Origin: Balneolaceae bacterium
GTDB lineage: Bacteria > Bacteroidota > Rhodothermia > Balneolales > Balneolaceae
NCBI GenBank assembly: GCA_003559375.1
Contig: PWLN01000103.1
Span: forward strand, 1-41,329
Length of the DNA stretch: 41,329 bases
Direction of reading: 5' to 3'
Both the position numbers and the translations under genes were made by a program. Numbering within the stretch: position 1 is the first letter of the stretch; the number at the start of each line of letters is the position of its first letter. Of this stretch, positions 9,126 through 17,508 are shown one piece after another. The notes under the pieces are model-generated. The model saw nothing but the letters and a program-made list of their open reading frames with translations, ran no database searches and had not been told where the DNA came from.

Positions 9126-10094
9126 TCACCATGTCCTCTGCTGCAAATACTCCTGCATTTCCTCAACCGGAACCGGCAATCTGTTAATCCGATCCGCTTC
9201 CTTCACCCAGTTCAGAAAATCTTCCTCAATTTCCGCAGTCCATCTTGCATCTACCTGCCCGGGCGTATAGACTCCGGCCCTAACCCGCTCATGTACAAAT
9301 TCATCGCGCAGTGTCACAATCTCTGCTGTAACTACCACCTGTTCTACAAGATGCGGCGGGATAAACACCACTCCGATCTGCTTTGCAAGAATCACATCTC
9401 CCGGAAATACCGTAACACCTCCAATCCGCACCGGAACATTAATTCCCATAAGCATAACTTGCTCAAGAAATGATGGATGCCAGCCTCTTGTAAATGCGTT
9501 GAAGCCATTAATCGCAGACAGAGTTTCTGCATCGCGCAGTGATCCATCAAAGATAACGCCGTTTTCAGAACGGGCGAAAATGGAGTTACCGAGTTTGTCG
9601 CCAATCAAAGTTCCCTGGGCTATTTTTCCGAAATTATCCGCCACATAGATATCCCCCTTTTGTAGCTGATCAATGGGCCAGGAATTCATGGCTCCGATTT
9701 GCCCCGCATCAATTCCATCCTGAAACATTTTCTGCTGAATATTCGGCCGTAGCGGCATATAGTGTGCTGTAAGTGCCCTGCCTGTCATGGGCCTGTCATC
9801 ATGCAGAATTTTCCAGTTCCCCTCAAACTGATTTCGATACCCAAGCTCATTCAGAAGCTGCCATACATCTTCCACCTTGATCTTTTTTAGCCGGTCCAGC
9901 CATTCATCCGACACTAACGGCCTCCCGTCTGGAAGTCGGTTTCCATCCCATTCAGAGGTGTAGTAGAGAATCTGCTTTTGAGAAGCCATAACAGGGTCAC
10001 CCTGAACAGTCTGTCCAACAGCCTGAATAGCCATGCATTGAACAGCAATAGCAATAATTATTAGTTTGGTATTCATCTTTATGGTATTCATCAT
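9126..10094 (-). CDS. Secreted RraA/HMG-aldolase-like family protein
   Basis: 322 aa; signal peptide MNTKLIIIAIAVQCMAIQAVGQ; RraA-type core GDIYVADNFGKIAQGTLIGDKLGNSIFARSENGVIFDGSLRD and PVRIGGVTVFPGDVILAKQIGVVFIPPHLVEQVV. Confidence 0.82.
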   Translation of the reverse strand: MMNTIKMNTKLIIIAIAVQCMAIQAVGQTVQGDPVMASQKQILYYTSEWDGNRLPDGRPLVSDEWLDRLKKIKVEDVWQLLNELGYRNQFEGNWKILHDDRPMTGRALTAHYMPLRPNIQQKMFQDGIDAGQIGAMNSWPIDQLQKGDIYVADNFGKIAQGTLIGDKLGNSIFARSENGVIFDGSLRDAETLSAINGFNAFTRGWHPSFLEQVMLMGINVPVRIGGVTVFPGDVILAKQIGVVFIPPHLVEQVVVTAEIVTLRDEFVHERVRAGVYTPGQVDARWTAEIEEDFLNWVKEADRINRLPVPVEEMQEYLQQRTW

Positions 10095-10141
10095 TCAATA
10101 TGATTGTTCACTGTTTTTGTTCGGCTATATCACCTGTCAAT

Positions 10142-11485
10142 CTACTGAGTTGACACTTCAAGCCGTTCAAGTGTACCCAGTAATGCCCTTACTGTATGAT
10201 AGTTTCCTTTCCAAATATGGCTTTTTCTTGATCTTACACTGTTTGGAGTATTGTCCAGCCCGTAGTTATACCAGCCGCCATGCTCACTGTCGAATAACCA
10301 GGTTTTGATATAATCCCACTGCATGATAAATTTTTCGTAATAGTCCATTTCATCAACAGGATAAAGATCAGCCATGATCAGAAGGGTATTCAATCCTTCA
10401 GCCTGTGCCCACCAGTTTTTGGATTCATCCAGAATTGTGACGTGATCGTCACCTTTGAAATAATACCCGATATTGAAAAAACCGCCGGTTTGGTTGTCCC
10501 ATCCCGTTTCAAGAGTGTGGTCTGTCATGATTTTGGTAATTTGATGTGTTCTTTCATCGTGATCCCTTCCAAGTGCGTGTGCCGCCTCAAGAAGCAGAAA
10601 AGCTGTCTCAATATCATGCCCTGGAGTTACATGATCATAATTAATATTTTCCAAAATCAGGGCTTCCGTTGAATCACGGTAAGAAAGATGAGTCCAGTCA
10701 TCACGAAAATAGAGTTTAAGATAACCTTGTTCGGCTGTCATTGTATCCCGAACTACGTAAAACATCTCCTCAAGACGCTCCCTTACCGTTACATCCGGCC
10801 AGGCTTCATAAAATTCAGTGAGCGCCTCCAGAATATGAATACCGCTGTTATAATCTTTGGGGTATCCGGATGTTTCAGGTGTTCCATCTCTGGCCAGCGG
10901 CTGGAAATACCCTCCGTAGACTTTATCATGAGAATGGTCATCAAGCCATTGAAATAGTTGATTCGCCAGATAGAGAACATCCGGATCACCGGATAGCCTG
11001 TAATAAGCAGCGAGGCCATAAAGTGCAAAGGCGTTGCCATACAATGTCTTTCCAAAATCACCCTGATTATCGGGGATCGGCACTCCCTCACGGGTAACCA
11101 TTTGAAAAAAACCACCGTATTCTTCATCCCACATCTTGTCCCTCAGAAACTCGAAACCATGTCCAGCATATTCTGCATAACTACTATCCGGGTACTTTCC
11201 TGCAAGCTTTGACAGAGTCCAGATATGACGTGCCTGTGTCACTATCATTTTCTCCTGTGCCTCCTCTTGCTCCCATTTGTATGAAAAATTGCTCAGATAG
11301 CCACCATATTCCCGGTCAATCACACGAGGATACCACGCATCGAGTTTTCTATCCAGCTCTTCTTGAATTTCAGCTGCAACCGGGGCCCGCTCATAAACCG
11401 GTAAATGATGTTCATGTCTGTTGCAATTCAAAACGAGATACGGCAACATCAGTAAGATGGCAAAAAGAATTGAATTATTTTTCAT
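10142..11485 (-). CDS. AGE (N-acylglucosamine 2-epimerase) family epimerase, probable lipoprotein
   Basis: 447 aa; lipobox-like MLPYLVLNC; AGE-family segments QARHIWTLSKLAGKYPDS, YGNAFALYGLAAYYRLSGD, PGHDIETAFLLLEAAHALG, KNWWAQAEGLNTLLIM, WKGNYHTVRALLGTLERL. Confidence 0.87.
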   Translation of the reverse strand: MKNNSILFAILLMLPYLVLNCNRHEHHLPVYERAPVAAEIQEELDRKLDAWYPRVIDREYGGYLSNFSYKWEQEEAQEKMIVTQARHIWTLSKLAGKYPDSSYAEYAGHGFEFLRDKMWDEEYGGFFQMVTREGVPIPDNQGDFGKTLYGNAFALYGLAAYYRLSGDPDVLYLANQLFQWLDDHSHDKVYGGYFQPLARDGTPETSGYPKDYNSGIHILEALTEFYEAWPDVTVRERLEEMFYVVRDTMTAEQGYLKLYFRDDWTHLSYRDSTEALILENINYDHVTPGHDIETAFLLLEAAHALGRDHDERTHQITKIMTDHTLETGWDNQTGGFFNIGYYFKGDDHVTILDESKNWWAQAEGLNTLLIMADLYPVDEMDYYEKFIMQWDYIKTWLFDSEHGGWYNYGLDNTPNSVRSRKSHIWKGNYHTVRALLGTLERLEVSTQ

Positions 11486-12910
11486 CTAACTCCATGTCCT
11501 GTCCCAGGAGCGGATCTGATTCCACTCCGGTGTTGGTGCAAATAATTCTTCTCCTTCTATCAGGTACTTTTGCAGCATCTCATACACTGGTTCGGCACCC
11601 AGGCCGGGAGCTTCCGGCACGTTGATATATCCGTTCTGTACCAGCGGTTTTTCTATCCCGGTAATCAGGTTGTCAAAGTCGGGTTCATCAACAGAATGGT
11701 GTTCCAGAACCCCGATATATTGGCACGCTGCTGCTGCATGAACCGATGCGAGCATACCAAGCGGCGAACCGGCATAGTGCAGATTTGAAGCGATCCCGTT
11801 TTCAGCCGCATAGTCTACAATCCTCTTGGTTTCAAGGATGCCGCCAGCCGATCCAAGGTCCGGATGCACCAGGTTTACCGCCCGTTTGTCTATGAGTTCT
11901 TTAAAGCCTTCCAGGCCAAAAATATCTTCTCCGGTCATGGTCGGGGTTGTGGTTGCCTCTGTGATATCCCGCCAGTCGTCAAAATAGAACCATGGAATAA
12001 GGTCTTCCATATAGGCCAGTGTGTATTTTTCCATCCTGCGGCAAAGCTTGATGGCTTCATTTTTATCAAAGTGGCCGGTATGATCTATTCCAAGCTGAAC
12101 CTCATATCCCACGGTTTCACGCATTACACGTACATACTCTTCAAACAGATCGAGCCCTTTTTCAGTAATCTGAACCCTTGTAAATGGGTGTTTGATCTGT
12201 CCATATTCCCCCTGTCGTGGAGAATACTGGCTTTGCAGCCTTCGATCTCCATAGGGTACATGGGCATGTGTGTTCACCAGCACATCGCTGCCTCCCACTC
12301 TTGAAATCAGTTCCATTCCGAGATCCATTTTGAGGGAGGTATAGCCTTTATCAACACGTGTTCGTTTCATGAGCCGGGCATACTCATGGGGATCTGCCAC
12401 TACTTCCGTATCGGCATAAACACGAACCCGATCACGGTATTTCCCACCAAGAAGCTGGTAAACCGGTACTCCATATGCTTTTCCGGCAAGATCCCAAAGT
12501 GCTGTCTCCACACCCGACACCCCACCGCCTAAACGGCCATGATTGGCGAACTGTTTAATCAGCTTGAAGATCTTTTCCACATTACATGGATTTTCACCTA
12601 AAATCCGGCTTTTTAGCATGAGGGCGTATTCTTTTGCCGCTCCATCCCTCACGTCGCCATAACCGGATATCCCCTGATTGGTATCGATACGTACAATCGG
12701 TGTTCTGAAAATCACGCCTCCGATTTCTGCAATACGCAAGTCGGTAATGCGCAATTCTGAGGGCGAAGAATTCCGGTTTACTTTAGATGTGAGATATTCA
12801 AGCTGATTTTCATAAGGTGCTATTGCCATTGCTCCGAGGCCAAGCCCTCCTAATCCGGCAGTTTTCAGAAAATCGCGACGACCTTTATCATTATGTGGTT
12901 TTCGCTTCAT
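11486..12910 (-). CDS. Mandelate racemase/muconate lactonizing (enolase superfamily) enzyme with Tat signal
   Basis: The start at 12910 gives MKRKPHNDKGRRDFLKTAGLGGLGLGAMAIAP (twin-arginine signal); the track's extra N-terminus is repeat DNA. Core: GVSGVETALWDLAGKAYGVPVYQLLGG, metal-ligand candidates LGIDHTGHF, LAYMEDLIPW, TGEDIFG, and HYAGSPLGMLASVHAAAA. Confidence 0.85.
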   Translation of the reverse strand: MKRKPHNDKGRRDFLKTAGLGGLGLGAMAIAPYENQLEYLTSKVNRNSSPSELRITDLRIAEIGGVIFRTPIVRIDTNQGISGYGDVRDGAAKEYALMLKSRILGENPCNVEKIFKLIKQFANHGRLGGGVSGVETALWDLAGKAYGVPVYQLLGGKYRDRVRVYADTEVVADPHEYARLMKRTRVDKGYTSLKMDLGMELISRVGGSDVLVNTHAHVPYGDRRLQSQYSPRQGEYGQIKHPFTRVQITEKGLDLFEEYVRVMRETVGYEVQLGIDHTGHFDKNEAIKLCRRMEKYTLAYMEDLIPWFYFDDWRDITEATTTPTMTGEDIFGLEGFKELIDKRAVNLVHPDLGSAGGILETKRIVDYAAENGIASNLHYAGSPLGMLASVHAAAACQYIGVLEHHSVDEPDFDNLITGIEKPLVQNGYINVPEAPGLGAEPVYEMLQKYLIEGEELFAPTPEWNQIRSWDRTWS

Positions 12911-12946
12911 GTTTTCAAGATTTGTAGTTATTTGGTTATGGTAGGA

Positions 12947-12995
12947 AAAAGTGAAAAGTGTAAAATCAAAAATGAAAAGTGAAAAGTGAAAAGTG
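12947..12995. repeat. Heptamer tandem repeat (AAAAGTG)7
   Basis: aaaagtg-aaaagtg-taaaatc-aaaaatg-aaaagtg-aaaagtg-aaaagtg, in strict 7-bp phase. Confidence 0.95.
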
Positions 12996-13089
12996 TTCAG
13001 CATGCAAATTTTGAACTTGATTCAGAATTCACATGCTCGTGAAAAGTGAATGAATTTTTTTCATCTTCAGGAAAAACTCAAAATATTAC

Positions 13090-13117
13090 TTTTCAGTTTT
13101 CAGTTTTCACTTTTTTC
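13090..13117. repeat. Heptamer tandem repeat (TTTTCAG/C)
   Basis: ttttcag-ttttcag-ttttcac-ttttttc; inverted orientation relative to 12947-12995. Confidence 0.9.
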
Positions 13118-13131
13118 TCAAAATACTCCAA

Positions 13132-14121
13132 TCACTCGAGCCAAACCCGCCAGTTTCGCGATCCCGTTTCAATAACCCGATTTATGGTTTCTAAGCCCAC
13201 ACGCTGATCTTGATTCAACCGAGTACGGTTTTGTTCAAGCCATTCAAAAAAATCTGCCTCAATGGAAGCCGACCATCTTGTGCCATAGGTTTCATCAAGC
13301 GAATAAATGCCTTCCTGAATCCGCTGAATTCTGAATGCATCCGTCAGTCTTTCCACTTCAGAACTCACGATAACAGTTTCTGCCAAATGAGGCGGGATAA
13401 ACAGTACTCCTCCCTCTGTTGCTAAAACCACATCACCGGGAAGTACAATGGCTTCACCAATCCGTACCGGTCCGTTGATGCTGATAAGCATCATTTCCCG
13501 TATAAAAGAGGGATGCCATCCCTTTACCCAGGCATTAAAACCTACGATTTCCCTTATACCACCCAGATCACGAGCAGAACCGTAAAAAACAGGCCCATTC
13601 CCTGAATTGGTATAAATCGCCTGAGCCAGATTATTCCCAATCAGCGTGCCTTCGTTGATTTTTCCAAATCCGTCTGCAACATATACATCACCATTTTGCA
13701 GTAAATAAATCGGCCATTGATTCGCTCCGCCCTGAAATCCTTGCTGCAATCCCTGTTCGTTCATTCGCTCTGCAAGTTCGGAGCTTGCCGGCAGAAATGC
13801 CGCGGTTAGTGCACGACCGGTCATGACTTTTTGCGGGTGAATGATATGCCAATCCCCCTCAAATTTGTTGTTATAACCGGCTCCTCTGATCGTCCCCCAG
13901 GCTTCTTCCAGGCCAACATACTTCATACGTTTTAATATTTCATCTGAAACAAACGGCCTTCCGAAGCGATCTCTCTCACCTTCCCATTCAAGGGTGTAAA
14001 AAATGACCTGATCATTTGGCACAAGTTGTGGCTGTGCTGTTACACTGTTAGCAATAATTAAACCTATTATGAAGGTTGCAACAGTGTATGTAAGTGATCC
14101 GGACCTCTTATGGGCGTTCAC
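13132..14121 (-). CDS. Secreted RraA/HMG-aldolase-like family protein (paralog of 9126-10094)
   Basis: 329 aa; signal peptide ...YTVATFIIGLIIANSVTAQ; same core GDVYVADGFGKINEGTLIGNNLAQAIYTNSGNGPVFYGSARD and the same C-terminal extension (RWSASIEADFFEWLEQ). Confidence 0.82.
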   Translation of the reverse strand: MNAHKRSGSLTYTVATFIIGLIIANSVTAQPQLVPNDQVIFYTLEWEGERDRFGRPFVSDEILKRMKYVGLEEAWGTIRGAGYNNKFEGDWHIIHPQKVMTGRALTAAFLPASSELAERMNEQGLQQGFQGGANQWPIYLLQNGDVYVADGFGKINEGTLIGNNLAQAIYTNSGNGPVFYGSARDLGGIREIVGFNAWVKGWHPSFIREMMLISINGPVRIGEAIVLPGDVVLATEGGVLFIPPHLAETVIVSSEVERLTDAFRIQRIQEGIYSLDETYGTRWSASIEADFFEWLEQNRTRLNQDQRVGLETINRVIETGSRNWRVWLE

Positions 14122-14302
14122 AATTCTGTTTGGATTATTTTTACAGAAAATATTATCACAGGATTATTATCATTTGCAGGTGAATTGTAACAGCAAAGTG
14201 AAGTAATCTGGAGATATTATTAAAGCAACGCTGACAGATCTATAGATGCTGTCAGGTCGCTTTTAAGAATGCCTTTCAAATGAATACATTTCGACAAGAC
14301 AG

Positions 14303-14698
14303 CTATCGATTTGAGATTTTATCATCAACTGAATAAGCACCGCTACCCATCAAAAAGAGTGCCAGTGAGGTTAACAACAACATAAGATCGAGCCTCGCTG
14401 CAGAGAATTCGCCTCCAAGTTTTGTGAAATAGAGAGCCCCAAGCATAGTAATCGCGAGAAGCAGATAAGGGATCTTTGCGTAGGCACCAAGTAATACCAT
14501 TATGCCGCCTACAAATTCAACTATGGCAACAACCCATGCCATCACTGCAGGTAACGGTACACCGATGTTTGTAAAAAAGTTAATTGTACCTTCAATTCCG
14601 GTAAGTTTCCCCCAGCCGGCTAATATGAAAATGATACCAACTCCTACCCTGAGCAGCAATAGTGCCAGGTCACTGTATTTGCTTTCTGATTGTGCCAT
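14303..14698 (-). CDS. DoxX family membrane protein
   Basis: 131 aa, 4 TM; LLLRVGVGIIFILAGWGKLTGIEGTINFFTNIGVPLPAVMAWVVAIVEFVGGIMVLLG. Confidence 0.85.
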   Translation of the reverse strand: MAQSESKYSDLALLLLRVGVGIIFILAGWGKLTGIEGTINFFTNIGVPLPAVMAWVVAIVEFVGGIMVLLGAYAKIPYLLLAITMLGALYFTKLGGEFSAARLDLMLLLTSLALFLMGSGAYSVDDKISNR

Positions 14699-14901
14699 AT
14701 AATTACAGATTAGATTAAAGGTTAATTACGGTAATTCATTTAGTTCTCTTAATTTAAGGCCACTAAACTAAATTGCAAATTAATTGATCAATAATTAAGT
14801 AAATATTGTAGCTACGCCACTAATTTTTACATTTATAAATGGATTATAGATTTCTAATTGACCATTTTTATAGTAAATATTCAATAACCTTTTTTTACAC
14901 T

Positions 14902-15711
14902 ATGAATTATCGTTATCTGTTTAACAAATTCTTTCTAATCATCAGCATTTTTTTTTTACCGAACCTTATTTTCGCTCAAACTCTCTATTTGAAGGTTGAT
15001 TACTTTAAAGCTCCCTCAGAAAAAATTGGCGAATATCTGTATGTGGAGCAGGATCTTTGGAAGCCGATCCATCAGGAAAGGTTAAACCGGGGCATCATAC
15101 TCGGGTGGAGTTTTTACCAGGTGTTTGTAGGTGAACCTGATGTACCCTATAACTACATAGCTGTTAATGTGTTCGATGATTTTGAACTGGTAGACTATTA
15201 CGGCCTTGGTGAAATTGTGGCTGAAGTTTATCCCGACAAAAACCTGGCCGATTTTTACCAGCAAACCCGTGAATCCAGGGAAGTAGTCCGTACCGAGATC
15301 TGGCGGGTTGACGGTTTTGCCGGGGCTTCAACAGACAATCTTCCGATAGGTAATTATATCACAAAAAACTTTTTTGATGCCAGAGGCGGCACAGGTGAAT
15401 ACTCTGCAATGGAACTCGATTTTTGGGGTGGCATACACGAAGTACGTGTGGAGCGGCAAATCCTGAACAGCTGGGCTATGTACAGCCTTTATTATCCCGG
15501 TGGTGATTCCCGCCTGTATACATACAGCACTGTGGATTATTATGATAATCTTGGTGACCTGACCATTGGCGCCGGCATCGATTTTGCCAGAATTGCATAC
15601 CCAGACAGATCTGATGAGGAATTGAATGACCTGTTCGCCCGGACAGCTACATCCCGGTCATTATTCAAAACAGAAATCTGGAAACTTCTGGATTCGGTTG
15701 GATATGACTAA
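14902..15711 (+). CDS. Secreted protein of unknown function with two internal repeat domains
   Basis: Likely start is the second Met (MNYRYLFNKFFLIISIFFLPNLIFAQ signal peptide). The two halves align to each other (see findings). Confidence 0.75.
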   Translation: MNYRYLFNKFFLIISIFFLPNLIFAQTLYLKVDYFKAPSEKIGEYLYVEQDLWKPIHQERLNRGIILGWSFYQVFVGEPDVPYNYIAVNVFDDFELVDYYGLGEIVAEVYPDKNLADFYQQTRESREVVRTEIWRVDGFAGASTDNLPIGNYITKNFFDARGGTGEYSAMELDFWGGIHEVRVERQILNSWAMYSLYYPGGDSRLYTYSTVDYYDNLGDLTIGAGIDFARIAYPDRSDEELNDLFARTATSRSLFKTEIWKLLDSVGYD

Positions 15712-15760
15712 GATGTATTTATAATGTTATGCGTATAGATGCAATTTTTTAAACAGAGTG

Positions 15761-15802
15761 GCAGATGGCTGATAGCTGATAGCTGATAGCTGATAGCTGA
15801 TA
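15761..15802. repeat. Heptamer tandem repeat (GCTGATA)n
   Basis: gcagatg-gctgata x5. Confidence 0.95.
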
Positions 15803-15918
15803 GAAACATGTCACAATTAAACACATCAAACAAAACTTTACATTCACGGCATGAGTCGTAACTAAATAGTTTTTATAAAATAACTAATCAAACTAACTTT
15901 TTAACAAACAAATAAGCA

Positions 15919-17172
15919 ATGAAGCATATGAAAACATTGAAATTAGGATTTATTGGCGCCGGATTTATTGCCAATTTTCTGGCACTTGCCATGAAACAGG
16001 TTCGGCATTGTGAACTTGCCGGAATTTATGCACAAAACGGTGGTGATCAACTTGCTGAATATGCTAAAAAAAACAGGCTTGGTGAACCGAAAGTATTTAA
16101 TACTGTTTCAGAAATATGTAATCATTGTGATGCAGTTGCAATTCTGACTCCGAATTACACGAGGGTTGCTATCATGGAAGAGATAGCTGAAGCTGTAAAA
16201 GCAGGGGCTCCATTAAAAGGTGTGATTTGTGAGAAACCCCTTGGCAGAACTGTTGAAGAAGCAGTCCGTATGGTAAACCTCGCTGCGGATTCGAAGCTGC
16301 TTACATCCTATTTTGAAAACCAGCTTCATATGAATGCAATCAATAACGCCCTGGCTCAATTGCGCCCTCAACAGGAAGTAATGGGCAATTTTACTCTTGC
16401 CCGAAGTACGGAAGAACACGCCGGCCCTCATAGTGCATGGTTCTGGGATCCTACCCAACAAGGTGGTGGCGTGCTTTCCGACATGGGTTGTCATAGTATC
16501 GCGGCAGCACGGCATATACTTACACCCGCCGGGAAACCGGTAACTTTCCTCGAACCGGTTGCCATGCAGTGCGATACTTCGTTATTGAAATGGGGACAGC
16601 CCAAATACCGTGAGCAACTCCTGTCAAAATTTGGTGTGGATTATGCAAAAACACCGGCAGAAGATTTTGCTACCGGAATTCTGACCCTGAAAAACCCGGA
16701 GACCGGCCAGCTTGTTAAAGCCCAGTTTACCGATTCCTGGATGTATGATAAGCAGGGCCTGCGGCTCTGGATGGACGCTTTAGGGCCCGGATATGCTATG
16801 GAGGTAAATTCACTCATCTCCCCGCTCGAAATCTTTATTGGCGATGAAGCAGCTGAAGGTGTTGCCGATGCAGAAACGGCACTCGAAAAATCAACCGCAT
16901 CAAGGGGGTTACTGGCTGTACACCCTAATGAAGCAGATCTATACGGCTACACCACTGAATTGCAGGATGCTGTCGACTCATTCCTCGATGGCAAAAACGG
17001 ATTACTTGATTTTGCCTATGGCGCAGAAGTAACCTGGCTGGTACAGGCGGCTTATATGGCTGCTGAAAAAAGGGTAACCCTTGATCTGACTGATGATAAA
17101 GTGAAGGAAGAACTGAAAACCTACCGCTCACTCATTTCCCAGGGCAAGGGCGCGGAAGTGCTATTTTCATGA
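15919..17172 (+). CDS. Gfo/Idh/MocA family oxidoreductase
   Basis: 417 aa; Rossmann start LKLGFIGAGFIANFLALAMKQV, CEKPLGRTVEEAVRMV (EKP motif), GGGVLSDMGCHSIAAARHIL. Confidence 0.9.
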   Translation: MKHMKTLKLGFIGAGFIANFLALAMKQVRHCELAGIYAQNGGDQLAEYAKKNRLGEPKVFNTVSEICNHCDAVAILTPNYTRVAIMEEIAEAVKAGAPLKGVICEKPLGRTVEEAVRMVNLAADSKLLTSYFENQLHMNAINNALAQLRPQQEVMGNFTLARSTEEHAGPHSAWFWDPTQQGGGVLSDMGCHSIAAARHILTPAGKPVTFLEPVAMQCDTSLLKWGQPKYREQLLSKFGVDYAKTPAEDFATGILTLKNPETGQLVKAQFTDSWMYDKQGLRLWMDALGPGYAMEVNSLISPLEIFIGDEAAEGVADAETALEKSTASRGLLAVHPNEADLYGYTTELQDAVDSFLDGKNGLLDFAYGAEVTWLVQAAYMAAEKRVTLDLTDDKVKEELKTYRSLISQGKGAEVLFS

Positions 17173-17210
17173 GTTTTTGTCTATCATTTTGGTTCAACCA
17201 ATAGGAAAAA

Positions 17211-17245
17211 ATCGAAAATCGGATATCGTAAATCGGATATCATCA
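17211..17245. repeat. Heptamer-phase repeat (ATCGGAT/ATCGTAA)
   Basis: atcgaaa-atcggat-atcgtaa-atcggat-atcatca. Confidence 0.85.
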
Positions 17246-17410
17246 AAACGGGATTTCATAAATAGCCAAATAAGTATCCCAAATTTAACATGTGCAATAT
17301 CATTTCTAAGTTAACGGAGATCCCTCTACTCGCTGACGTGACAATCGGGATGACGAGAGTCTTGGAGTGAACCTGGCGGCGCAGGAAAAATCCCGATTTG
17401 CCAAAACCTT

Positions 17411-17480
17411 GATATTCGATTTTCGGTATCAGATATGCGATATGCGAAGTGTTTAAGATCCGATATCTCATATCTGCAAT
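17411..17480. repeat. Degenerate heptamer-phase repeat (GATATGC-like), partly inverse of 17211-17245
   Basis: gatattc-gattttc-ggtatca-gatatgc-gatatgc-gaagtgt-ttaagat-ccgatat-ctcatat-ctgcaat. Confidence 0.75.
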
Positions 17481-17508
17481 CGTCCCGCAGGGATCCCAAT
17501 GGGGCATA

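Noticed and set aside
12911-13003. N-terminal 31 aa of the track's enolase-family ORF
   Set aside because: Encoded by the AAAAGTG array and leader; the Met at 12910 starts an ideal Tat signal.
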